64,000 bases of DNA, taken from assembly GCA_947561395.2 (NCBI GenBank), contig OX387186.1:45899220-45963219 (forward strand). Direction: 5' to 3'. Below, one piece after another: positions 11,090-21,724 of this stretch. The translations under genes and the position numbers were made by a program. Numbering within the stretch: the stretch's first letter is position 1; every line of letters starts with the position of its first letter. Origin of the DNA: Buxus sempervirens (Eukaryota > Streptophyta > Magnoliopsida > Buxales > Buxaceae). The notes below the pieces were generated by a model. The model had not been told where the DNA came from. It did no database searches and saw nothing but the letters and a program-made list of their open reading frames with translations.

Positions 11090-12354
11090 TGTGACATCCT
11101 GATCCCACATCGGAAACAGATAAATGTCCAGTCAGGTATAAGCGTAAAACCCCAAATTTTGATTGGCAAATTTAGAAATTGATTTAATATTATTAATTAT
11201 TATTATTGGTGGAATTTCTGTGGAGATCACTTCAAGGTTCATCCAAATCAGAGAAAATTCAGGTAAGAGAGGTTCTATTTAATCACATTACAATTATTAA
11301 GATGGATTCGTTCAGTCTAGAACAGAGCTAATCAGATATGGAATCAATTTTTAATGGAATAGTGGAAATCTGTAGAGATTAGTAGGTTTGGAGCTTCTAA
11401 GATCTTAGGATTGGAAGTTGAGGTTGATTCGAGCTTCCTAGAGGTAAGTAGCACCTTTCCAAACAATTTCGTGCTGATTTTCGAGATTTAATTGCAATGC
11501 ATTCGAAATTTAGTGTTAATACTCAAATTTGGGCATTTTGGGGTCAGTTGAAGAACACCTACAGATTTGTCATGAATTAGATGTTAAATTGTTGTAGAAA
11601 CCTTTAGAAAGTATTCCTTAATGACTCAGAAGCTATTCCCAAAGTTTTAGAATAATCCAATTAAGTTTGGTAGTTAAATTTCATGAAAAACTCTAGAATT
11701 CACGTGTTGTTCGTAACCTGAGATCTACCCTGAAATTTGGCCTAGCGCCTGACAAGCAGCTCGAGCACCCACTTGAGCCCTCAGCCAACTTAGAACCTGA
11801 AAATCCAACTCTTCATAAGCCTAGAGCCCGATGTGCGCACGTCGTACCCGTGCGAGGGCGCGTGCGAAAGCGAGGGGAGAGGGGATTAGGAGTCGCCACT
11901 GCCTGATGGGGTGCAGGCAGACACCTGGATGCCCTAAGGATGTCTATTTTGGTCTGCGACTTGAGATTATAAGAAAGGGCTCGGTTACGGTCCGGGGAAG
12001 TCCGTAAACACCCCGGTCTGCCCCGTCAGTTTGACGGGTCCCTTGGGTTTCCTAGTTTGCAAGTCAAATTAATTCTAAATTCACCCTACTTCTATGCCAG
12101 CATGCACATTTTATTGGTCTAGGTGGGGGCCACCAAGGTGGTGTGGGTCCCCTTTTTTTTATTTGATCTTATCTTTTTATCCAGGTGATGTTGGTCTGAT
12201 GTGGACCCCGTTGGAAGGCCCATGGGATTCCAAATAGGGCTTAGGTCAAGTCCAATTCCCATTTGGGGTTATGTTGGATAACCCGTTTATTGGATTTGGT
12301 TATGTAGTTTGAGGGCTAATAGAATGTACAAGATTGGTAGGTTTACTGGGCCCA

Positions 12355-12429
12355 ACTGTAGAACAGGTGCGGTTTGGCCCGAACCGCACATGCTGTGCAG
12401 TCAGAGCCAAACCGCTCTGTGTATGCGGT
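12355..12429. repeat. 28-bp-spaced interrupted palindromes in LTR b (downstream array)
   Basis: Units start at 12355 (actgta-N7-tgcggt), 12383 (accgca-N7-tgcagt) and 12411 (accgct-N7-tgcggt), exactly 28 bp apart with 9-bp linkers (ttggcccga, cagagccaa). The arm and gap sizes equal those in LTRs 1, 2 and C. Confidence 0.75.
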
Positions 12430-14232
12430 TTTGGCACAGAAAGCCCAAAAGGCAACTTTTCATTGGGCTTTGGGTTCCTAGGTCTCTTGTAATGTTCCAA
12501 CAGTCATGTGGGCCCCTGTGTGGGCCCACAATGGTTCAAGGAATGGGGATCTCCCCACTTTGGTTTCTTTTTGGGAGGTTTCACAGCAAGGAAAGGAGGG
12601 GGATGCAAGGGGGATTGCCTCATATTCTTGGATCATGCATAACACTTGACAGGGACCATGGAGTCTCCGTCTTGGTTTTTAGACACAGCACACAGTAAGC
12701 ATTACCTTGGCAAGAGGCACAAATGGCAAGGATTTAGGGCATACTTGAGCCTACAAAGAAATATGCATTTTTTCTATACACTGTGCATGGGGACAACAGA
12801 TGTTATGAGGTTTGCTCATGCTAGGACAGCACAGGGCATGGGGTAAGGGATCATGCTAACACTATCAAGATAACAAAGAGATGGGTAGAACAAACAACAT
12901 GCTATTAATTCTAAGCAAAGGCAAAAGAGGGGTCAGCAAGGAAGCACAATAAAGCTTCCAAACAGTGACCTGCTATGAGGTATTACGACGAGAGTAAGGG
13001 GGAGGGGGCTGCTGCTGTCTCTAGCAGAGACAGCAGCAGCCCATGTGAGCCATAACAGAGGGTTACGGTGAGGGGAGCATGCTTATGTATGTACAAAACA
13101 ACAAGTGAAAGGGGCAAGGGAGCATGCTGGGATTCACATATACACATAGTAAGTTTAAAACATTCAAACAAAGAAAAGCATGGCATGCATACACTAGCAA
13201 GAGATTAAAAAAAAAATCATGCTGTTGGTACAGGGGACAGCTACAAATAAGGGGGTTTTAGGCATGAGGAAAGGTGCTGAGTGGTGAGGGAGAGGAAGAG
13301 ATCTGCTGTTGTCTTCAGCAGCAGATTCTGGAGATCACAACTAGGGGGTTATGGGGTGAGGGGTGCATGTTTATTAACTTAAACTGGCAGCATATTACAG
13401 ATATTGCAATAGCCAAGTAATGGATAGATGGAAGCATCAAAAGACATGGCTTTACATGCCCACATGCACACACTTTCATATGTTTAAAGGCACATGAAGG
13501 GAAGAGAGCACAACAGCCCAAAAAGCATCCAAAAAGATGTTGAAAACAGCAATCTGCCCATATCCAGCAAGGTGGCTAAAAAATGAGATAAAGAGAGACA
13601 TCATAGAAAGTTAATGGGGGATTACACAAAATCACAAGGGATCATCGAACATGAGGGATCATGTTCCCTTCTCTAAATAACCATAAATCACAAGACAGCA
13701 ACTTTAGTGGCCCAAAAGTGAAGTGACAAAACTTCTCATCCCATGGGGTTGCACGTACATCTCCCCTTACCCTTGGGAGGCTTTCATGTCATGGAAAGGG
13801 AAGGAAAAACAGATGGAAAAGAGTAGGAGGATAGGTTCATACTAAGGAGAAACCACATCCCTTAAGCACCTTAAAAAATCTCCATTTTTATATATATGCA
13901 ATAGAACATGGCAAGGAACCTTACCTTTAGGCTTTGAGCCCTCTTTTTGATGTATAAGCACTCCCTTGAGGACAAACAGTGCCTGGAGCACCTCCTTTCA
14001 GCACTAATGGCAAGTTCTTGGAGGGGTTTTCAAAGGAGGATGAGAGGAGTAAGTAAGGAGGAGGGATCAAAGAGTCTTAAAAGTGGGTTTTTTGGGATGT
14101 AGGAAGCAAAGAGGGCTTCAAAGAGGGGGTTTCAGATCAGAGGGTGTGGGGGAGAAGAAGTGGGAATCAACCCAAAAGAAGCTAACCCCTGCCTACTGTT
14201 CGGATTTTCTATTTATAGAACACAGAGGCAAA

Positions 14233-14388
14233 ACCGCACATACAGTGCGGTTATAACGCGGTTTGGTCAAAACCGCACAATATGTGCGGTTTGGTCATGC
14301 AGTTCGGCCACGTCTTTTCAGCAATGATTAGGGGACAAACTGGTCAGGCGTAGTCTGGCGCGCCATGCAACCGTATTGTAAGTGCGGT
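14233..14388. repeat. interrupted palindromes upstream of the LTR b TATA box
   Basis: Three 19-bp units of the same 6-7-6 form: accgca-N7-tgcggt at 14233 and 14272, and accgta-N7-tgcggt at 14370. The spacing is 39 and 98 bp, so the regular 28-bp pitch is lost here. Confidence 0.7.
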
Positions 14389-14813
14389 TACTTTTCGCGC
14401 ACCGCTTGCGCTGATTGGCTGACGCAAACGGTGGCAAAAAAAAAATCAACCGCACATCATATACAACCTTTTCTCCCTCTTTTTTAGTTGAGTTGACTGT
14501 TGAGGCAACTTAGCCGCCCACTCGGACGAATTAGACTTCCCCAATTTTTAATATTTCCCATTTATCTTAATTTGTTTAATTAAGATATTAAACTTTTGAC
14601 TGATTTTCTCCTGAGACTGTTTTGCTCATATCTTCTCCGATTTCTGCAAACTTAATTGCGTTGGAACCGTATCAAGATGCTCTACACGTTGGGATAGGGT
14701 ATAGCAATCAATTTGGGCTGAGGAAGAAAGTCACCTTTTGCTCTTTAAGGTTTTTACCTGTTTTGCTATTCTTTAGCACATTTTTTTGTTTGATCAAAAT
14801 TTGGGTGCTTACA

Positions 14814-16480
14814 CCCGACAGGCGGCTCGAGCGGCCATTTGAGCGCTCAGCCTGTGTTTTCTTAACCGAGAGTTCAAATTTCAGATAAACAAGCGCTTGA
14901 TAGGCGGCCCAAACGCTCAAGACAGAAAACTATATTTTTCCCAATTTGAGTTGATTTCAACTATAAATTTGTTTTTAATCAAATCCAACCTATATACAAA
15001 TAATATTTAGGTAATTAGGAAGTGCTTGCACAGGAATTATATTAAAATTCAATAAGATGAAGAGTTTGTGCACATTCTTCTAAACTAGATTATTGAGAGA
15101 CTTTTGGTTCCAAATTATTATAGAATAAATTTATTTTGATTCCACCACTTGTAACATCTCTCTAAGATCATTCTTAAGGTGTCTCTGAAGGCTAATTACA
15201 CTAAAGAGTTCATATTAAATATTTGTCCATTTTTTCTTCTAACTTAGTACATTTTGGGGTTTTAAGAGGATCTTAGGTTTTCTAATTTCACTTGTAATGA
15301 TTCCAAGGATTTCTATATAGGTAACCCTTATTCCAAACTACTTGTGAGAGATTAACTCTTTGAGATCATGTTTCTGGTCAAATTTGAGTTGTGAACTATA
15401 ATTTGAATCATTTTTTTTTACATAGGATTTGATTGGTATATCCATGGGATTTGTTTTATAATGAGTTATTTTCTTCAGATTTGGAATGTTGGTTTATTAT
15501 CATGAATGATTTGTTATACAAGCTGGTTTGAAAATGTTATTTGCCTTGAAAGGTATGAACTTGTAATTCTCCATGATGGAGTGGATTTGGTCATAATTGA
15601 CCCATGGTTTTGGGATTTAACCTTAATTGGTTACTTGTTGATTTTGATTAGAAGTTGTTGGTCTAGCTTGCTTTGGATCCATGTCTTAAGCTTAGTAATG
15701 TGATGTATTGGCTTTATTGATGTAATTGCATTGCCATGAGTGTTGCCACGACCGGTGTAGAGCAGCCCGTATCCTTGTATAGGCCGGGTTGTCAATGCCG
15801 AAACCCGAAGTAGGCCGGCATTGGATAACGAAACCCTGAATAGGCGATCATTTCAGAATCCGAAATCATGAGTAGGACGGATTGTGTACATGGAGGCTTG
15901 GATGTCGCTCCAGCATGCAGATTACCCAATTAAGTGAACTACATGACATTGGCCATAATGTTGTTTGATTTCCGATACTTGGATTATTACTTGATTATCT
16001 GTGTTAACATGATTATATGGGTTTAACGAAATTCTTTGTATTGGAATTGGTTGGTTAAGGATTATTTTTATCGTGGCATGATTTTATAAATGTAATAAAA
16101 TGTTTTAGCATGCATGTGCTACTTACTGGGATATTCGTATCTCATTACGTTTTGTTTTGTTTTGGTTTCAAATACTCTTGGGGAGGTTCCGACTGCGGGG
16201 TTAGAACCGGAGGATTATAGAGAGGAGGATTATTTCCGTCCTTAGATATTGTGGGTTATTTTGTCGACCTTAGTTCCATTGATTTATGTATCATGTTTGG
16301 GATTGTTTTTGGTATTGGATTGATTTGAGATATACATTGGTTTAATTCCCACGCTTAATAGAAGATTTAAATTTCCGCACTCTGATGTATATACTCATGT
16401 TATTAGTTGAATTGGAATATGAAATGTGGGCCCATTCATAGCACTCCGTGAGACGTGTTATATCTTTAATGAACAACACG
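14814..16480. other. LTR D body between LTR b and the LTR D end
   Basis: Mostly non-coding LTR sequence. A GC-richer patch at about 15735-15905 has a phrase of the type gccgaaacccgaagtaggccgg repeated in degenerate form. The word ctgggatattcgtatctcat near 16127 resembles a phrase common in plant gypsy LTRs. Confidence 0.4.
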
Positions 16481-16497
16481 GATTCGGGGCGTTACAA

Positions 16498-16867
16498 TAA
16501 AAGTCAGGAAGAACGCTTAACTTAGCAAAGCACCTTTTGGTGGACAAAATAGTGCGCGCATAGGCCCAAAGCGGATAATATATCGATGGGTTGGGTCGTT
16601 ACAAATGGTATCAGAGCTTGAATCTAGGTCCAGTAGTCCGTGGTTGGTGTGGATCCTGCCGTTGTCCATAAGATGTGGCTGGACTAATGAGGGTAGGCTC
16701 ATGAGGGTTGGCAAGCTTCTAGGTTAGCGGGCCATTGTATGGGGACGTACAAGATAAGGTATAATAGTCGGGGAAAACACTTAACTTATCAAGGTGCCTT
16801 TTAGGTGATAAAAGTATGCGGGCTTAGGCCTAAAGCGAACAATACCTTGCTAGGTTGGGTCGTTACA
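16498..16867 (+). repeat. two copies of an LTR-end segment around the primer-binding site
   Basis: A segment of about 105 bp (cttaactta-caa, ccttttggtgga or ccttttaggtga, ggcc-aaagcg, ttgggtcgttaca) occurs ending at 16603 and again ending at 16867. The primer-binding word follows only the first. This suggests a rearranged retrotransposon 5' end. Confidence 0.55.
16606..16617 (+). promoter_or_regulatory. primer-binding site for tRNA-iMet
   Basis: tggtatcagagc is the standard 12-base complement of the 3' end of plant initiator methionine tRNA. It lies two bases after an LTR-like end (gggtcgttaca), which is the normal position at the 5' LTR boundary of plant LTR retrotransposons. Confidence 0.75.
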
Positions 16868-17814
16868 ACTTCACTTCAAAATCAATAACACTTATATATC
16901 ATTTACAATTTTCCCAATAACTCAAAAAACAGAAGGATTGCTCAATGAAATTCTTGATGCTCATTTTAAAATTATTAACACTTGCAATGGTTTGAATTAT
17001 TGTATGTGGACGTCATAAATGATTCGTTTGTGTAAACCGCCTAGCAAAAAGAACTCATATTAACACTGCTTATAGCAACCTAAAAACAAAAGAAAGAGAC
17101 ATTTAACTTCTGTTTTTAGAACCATCAAACAAGAAAATTTCTCTCCTAATTAAAAACTAAGCCTGCCAAAATATATGATATCTTATCGGAAAAATATATT
17201 TGGAAATAATGAAAAATTAGTTTTTTAAATTTTCTTTTTATTTTTTATCTTATTCTAATGCTTGAAAGGAATTGTAAATAATTTCTTTCCATTATTTTAT
17301 TATACTGTTTTGTTTTTTTTGTTTTTTGTTTTCCCATATCTAAGATTCCAAACATAGCCTAAAAAATATAAGAAAAGAGTTCTTGAAAGAATTATATCAC
17401 AAAGAGAAACTTCTTAGTCAAGTGATGATGTTGAAAAGAATGATAAAGAGAAATGTTTTATTTTTAAAGTTGTAAAATGAAGAAAAATTTTAAAAACATA
17501 GAAAAATATATATATATACATATAAGAAGCACCATGATTGTGAGCAAGGTTAAAAAAAAAAGCATATACAATTTATTATATATATATATGATCATAAAGA
17601 TATTTTTAAATTTGTGAGATTGAAAGAGAAAATATGATGGATTAACATTAAACTAGATGACTGAGAAGGGAGAATTTAAGAGTCTTAGTAAAGATTTAGG
17701 AGATTAATAAAATTAAAAATAATACTTGAAAAATTATTTAAGGATAAGGGTACTACTATATTTTTAATGTGATTTCACCATATATCAGTAAGTAAAAGAT
17801 AAGAGCTAAGGTAA
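16868..17814. other. AT-rich intergenic stretch, no gene recognised
   Basis: Very AT-rich DNA with short (ta)n runs near 17506-17520 and 17575-17590. No coding or element boundary supported. Confidence 0.4.
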
Positions 17815-18030
17815 ATGGAACTGGAACATTCCACGAATAAGGCCAGTTAGGTGTAGCCAAACTTGAATAGGATGATCTCTCCTGATTGCTTCAGCTGTTT
17901 GCTGCAAGTGCTCAATTTGGGGTTCAACCAAATCAAGATCACTGTAATCTACAATCTCATTGAGAAGATAACAGCATTCCTATTTTGTCTCTATCCCGTT
18001 TAACTATCCATATTCCTCTCTCATTTTCTG
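17815..18030 (-). pseudogene. myo-inositol oxygenase (MIOX) gene relic
   Basis: MIOX is a cytosolic di-iron enzyme converting myo-inositol to D-glucuronate. On the minus strand one frame reads KMREEYG, stop, LNGIETK, stop, ECCYLLNEIVDYSDLDL, then EPQIEHLQQTAEAIRRDHP and WLHLTGLI. This order matches the central part of plant MIOX. Two in-frame stops are present. Where the family has the iron-binding His-Asp pair (LIHDLGK), this copy reads LIRGMFQ, so the metal site is lost. The segment covers only about 70 of some 300 residues. No other part of the gene was found nearby. Whether it is a processed copy or one or two joined exons cannot be told here. Confidence 0.8.
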
Positions 18031-18144
18031 TACCTATATCCACATGAAACCAAATTTGTGAAAACAAATCCATAACTTTATCTGGCTAATAAAAAAAAAA
18101 TTTCAGTGCAAAAAGAGTTTAACCAAATTCTATTTACAAAGTCA

Positions 18145-18353
18145 CTAATGGGGTGCACGTGCAGTACTGCATGTAGAGTGAGGGAATAGTTTTTGCAACT
18201 GTCAAGATTTTAAACGAATAGACAGAATTTTGACTATTTTAACCCTATATTAATGATACCTTAACAACAAAAGGCAAAAGCTTTTGGAAGTCGTGGATAG
18301 TTGTTGGCACGCTTTCCAAGGTCCTCTTCTCATTATATATATATAGATATAGA
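18145..18353 (-). mobile_element. short Helitron-like element, 209 bp
   Basis: On the minus strand it starts tctatatctatatatat and ends with a small hairpin region (gcagtactgcacgtgc) and cattag before a t. It shares its motif order with the copies at about 9890-10129 and 10227. Too short to encode a helicase, hence non-autonomous. Confidence 0.6.
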
Positions 18354-18934
18354 TAGATATGATTGATTAACGTGGTTCAACCAATAGAGTTCCTCAACAT
18401 ATTTTTTCTTCCATTCTCTGCATCATAAGCCACGTTAAACATTTCAATGTTATTTGATTTTTCCTTTTTCAGCTAAATATTATCTAGTAAATTAATTAGT
18501 CAAAACTGAAAAGCAACCATGTCAATGATTGAGATAAAAATGAGGCAGAAGGCCTACTTTCTCATATGCAATTGAATTTATCTAATGGACGTATGAGATG
18601 ATCAAAAAATGGAGGGGAAAAAAGGAAAAAAAGAAGCCATACCAAGCTCAATTGAGCTTTTCCTATCTATTCAATGATATGTAAGGCAATAAGCGAGCCA
18701 AGCTTGGCAAGGATATAAGGTAACCTTCCTCACCAGCAAAGCACTGCACTAATCAAGTTGAAAATCAACCAAATCAGCCTTAAGTAAAATCCTAACAATG
18801 GAACTTTTATAACCCATTTTAGCCATATCAATTTACAACGTTGTTTTAAATGTTGGAATATTATTGATAATCTTCGTCAAAATTTTATGCAAACCATACA
18901 TACTACGACAAATATTACTTTACATACACTATCT
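18354..18934. other. intergenic stretch, nothing recognised
   Basis: AT-rich DNA between a Helitron-like copy and the hAT element. No supported coding or repeat. Confidence 0.4.
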
Positions 18935-20030
18935 AATAAGGGTGCTAAACGGGCCGGCCTGGCACGGCCCGGGCCCGTTTAGCGAGGGTCAGCGTGTCAC
19001 AGGCCCAGCGAGCTACGGCACACTTAGGCCGTTTAGCGTATACCCCCGGCCTGGCACGGCACGCTCGAAAAAAGGATTTTTTTTATAAAAAATCAAGGAA
19101 AATTCCAAAAAAATAGTACAAAATCACAAAAAAAATTTCTGAAAATTTTTTTTATTATTCACAAAATTGTCTTACACATATTAGGATAGATTTTGCTCAA
19201 AAAAATAAAATTAATTAATTATCACAAGTACACATACAACTTTGCAAATAATACATAATCACTTGCACAAATAATACTGCATCACTATAGTATGGGCACA
19301 TCCCAACTAGGTTGGCACCCACTCATCTATCTTTCATTTGCAATTTAAAAGAAAAAAAAAGAGAGAGAGTAAAGTTCCTAAACTTTGATTACAAAAAATA
19401 TAATAAAACTTAGACTAATCTGGATGACTAAATTCATCAAGATTCAAATCATTGAAGTCTCCAGCAAGTTGATCATCTTCATATTCCTGATCTCTCAGTT
19501 CTGGCCTTAACCAATCTGTAAGACAAACACATACTTGCACCATCTCCAGCGTTAATCTGCCCCTATAGTCGTCCATTGTTCGTCTACCTGCGCTAAAAGC
19601 TAATTCCGATGCAATTGTGGACACCGGAACTATTAGTAGATCACGTGCCATGGCGGCAAGCACAGGATAACTAACCTGATTTTGCTTCCATCATGTCAAA
19701 ATGTTAAAAGAATTATGCTTTTCCATAGTATGGAAAAGTATTGGGGGGGCTTTCTAAATAAATCCTTAACTCAAATGATCCCCCACTACAAGATGCTGGT
19801 TGTTTTCCCCTTCTTCTCCCACTTAAAAAATTCCAAGGGGAATTATTTGGTAGTGCTTCTTGGGCCTGAGTCTGACTTTGTCTGCTACAGCTAGTATCAT
19901 ATTCACAAAAAAGTCTTTCTAATAGGGTTCTTATTTTACATATATCTATTTGAAAAGAAGAATTCATATTCTCATTTATTCCATCTATTAAGTCTTCCAC
20001 TCCTAATTTAATCCTAGGGTCCATTGTAGT

Positions 20031-21724
20031 TGTAAGCACCTCATTTTTGCGCTTCCGGAAAAGCCGGAAATGCAAACCCTGGACAGAAAGTCAAACCCTA
20101 AGGCGTGAAAAGTTGACTTTTTGATCAAGTGATAATTGGCCACCTCATTTTACCTCAATGGATAGAGAATCCCGACACGGTTCCAACGCAATTGAGTTTG
20201 CAGGAATCGGAGTCCGGATGAAGGTTCTGTGGGCCGGTCAAACTTAAGGGGAGCCGAAAGTTAACTTTCTGTTAAACCCCGATCCAGATGCTTACCCCTA
20301 TGTCATTGGATAGAGAATCCCGACACGGTGCCAACACAACTAAGTTTGCAGGAATCGGAGTCCGGTTGAAGGTTCTGCGGGCCGGTCAAACTTGAGGGGA
20401 GCCGAAAGTTGACTTTCTGCTAAACCCCAATCCAGATGCTTACCCCTATGTTGTTGAATAGACGGCTCCGATACGATTTTAACGCAACTAAGTTTGCCCA
20501 GATCGGAGTCCGGATAGAGAAGATATGAGCTATCGAAGTTTCCGAACAGCAGAAACTGGAAAATTGCACACGTAGCAAAAAGCTGCGCACGTGGCAAGTT
20601 GCGCTGGAAAATATTTCAAGGATCAAATCCATAAATATCCAAACATTCAAAATATCCCAGGGACTAAATCTATAAATATCCAAAAATATCGGATTAAATC
20701 AAAAATATACAGGACTAAATCCGAAAAAATCAGATTTTCCGACCATTTAGCGGCCGCATTAATTGTTTCTATAATTATGCCGCTCGCGCAAGCAGGGCGA
20801 GCGCGAAACGCGCTCGGCGCCAGCTAGGCGCCCACCCAGCAGATACTCGATTTTCACTTCTATAAAAGCCGCAATCCCCCTCGTCGCAAGGGGTTGGCCC
20901 TTTTCGGTTGGGAAATTTTTTGGGCGAGAGCTTTTCTCTGGTTGGGATTTTCGGGGTTCTCCTTCAGTGATTTTTTTTCCTTGGGTTTTCGTGGGCTCCC
21001 GTTGCTGTTCTCAAGTCTTCTTCCTGCACCTGAAGCCCTCTCTTCTCAGCCCTACTCGCCTCCATAAACCCCAAGCATCTCACCCTGATCATGGGATTCT
21101 CTCTTGCTTACCTGCGTCTTCTCCATTTCCACCTAAGCGAGTGAAAGCTTGCTACTATTGGTGCTGTAAAAGTGGAGGCTCCGACTGCTGTCGGGCTTCG
21201 AGGAGGCATCTCCACTCTGCTCTAGAACTCGAGAACCCCAGGTGAGGGTCCCTGTTACTTTAGGTTACACATATATAAACATGCGATTTTTCTTAAGGAT
21301 TCCATAAGCCGGTCTCATTCCGTGGTATAAGACTATTTCTGTGAAAGCTTGCCATGCATTTTCTTTTCATTTCCACCCCATCAGACTCAGTTCACCTAAT
21401 TAAGCAAAGATAAAAGCAATTAAAGGGACCCACACCACTCGGGTGGTCCCACCAGACTCAACCGAGTTACATGAAGGATTAGGAATCGGGTGAGAAAACA
21501 AGTGAGTTGACTCAAACCAGGATAAACTTAAGGGACCCGTCACCCGACGGGGTGGACCTGGGTGTCTACGGACTTCCCCGGACCACAACCGAGATCCTAC
21601 TTAGAATCTCAAGCCGCAGACCAAAGCCTTAATAGACAAGATTAGGCACCCAGGTGTCCGCCTGCACCCCATTAGGCGGTGGCAACTCCGAATTTTCCCG
21701 TGCGGCGTTTCCGACGTGTACACA
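20031..21724 (+). mobile_element. solo LTR A, 1694 bp
   Basis: Runs from tgtaagcacctcatttttg to gacgtgtacaca, flanked by the perfect duplication gtagt (20026-20030 and 21725-21729), inside the hAT transposase. A plus-strand TATA-like box (ctataaaag) lies near 20862. Near the 3' end it has ggtgtccgcctgcacccc and ggcggtggcaactcc, the counterpart of words in LTRs b and C. It lacks the regular 28-bp array but has one 6-7-6 palindrome (cgagcg-N7-cgctcg) near 20800 and a triple 148-bp tandem repeat. Its orientation is opposite to the hAT. Confidence 0.85.
20160..20600. repeat. three tandem copies of a 148-bp unit in LTR A
   Basis: Units start near 20160, 20308 and 20456. Each holds gacacggt-ccaac, aagtttgc-gatcggagtcc and (first two) ggccggtcaaactt and gaaagttgactttctg. 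The reverse form of this unit (actccgattcc-gcaaa, tgcgttggaaccgtgtcg) also occurs in LTR C near 31850-31900 and in LTR b near 14640-14680, so it is an old U3 module of the family, amplified here. Confidence 0.8.

Larger units (their letters stand above)
11832..14813 (-). mobile_element. solo LTR b, 2982 bp
   Basis: On the minus strand it runs from tgtaagcacccaaattttg to gtacgacgtgcgcaca and is flanked by the perfect duplication cccga (11827-11831 and 14814-14818). A TATA box (tataaata on the minus strand) lies near 14208-14217. The word gtcgccactgcctg (about 11891, minus sense ggcgac) is shared with LTRs A, 1, 2 and C close to their 3' ends. No internal region or second LTR, hence a solo LTR left by unequal recombination. 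It carries palindrome arrays at 12355-12429 and 14233-14388. Probably Ty3/gypsy-like, but unproven without internal genes. Confidence 0.85.
11090..16603 (+). mobile_element. LTR D, interrupted by LTR b
   Basis: Begins tgtgacatcctgatcc and contains near its 3' side the roughly inverted form gattcggggcgttaca (16481-16496). It then runs to gggtcgttaca at 16603, two bases before a perfect 12-base tRNA-iMet primer-binding word. LTR b (11832-14813) is inserted in it, so its own length is about 2.5 kb. The 3' limit is uncertain (16496 or 16603) because no matching 5-bp duplication was found; the left flank is acctt. No gag-pol coding is present beside it, so it is a fragment. Confidence 0.55.

Noticed and set aside
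20591..21245. Open frames over the LTR A promoter and leader as host genes
   Set aside because: They lie within a solo LTR bounded by a perfect target duplication and resemble no protein.
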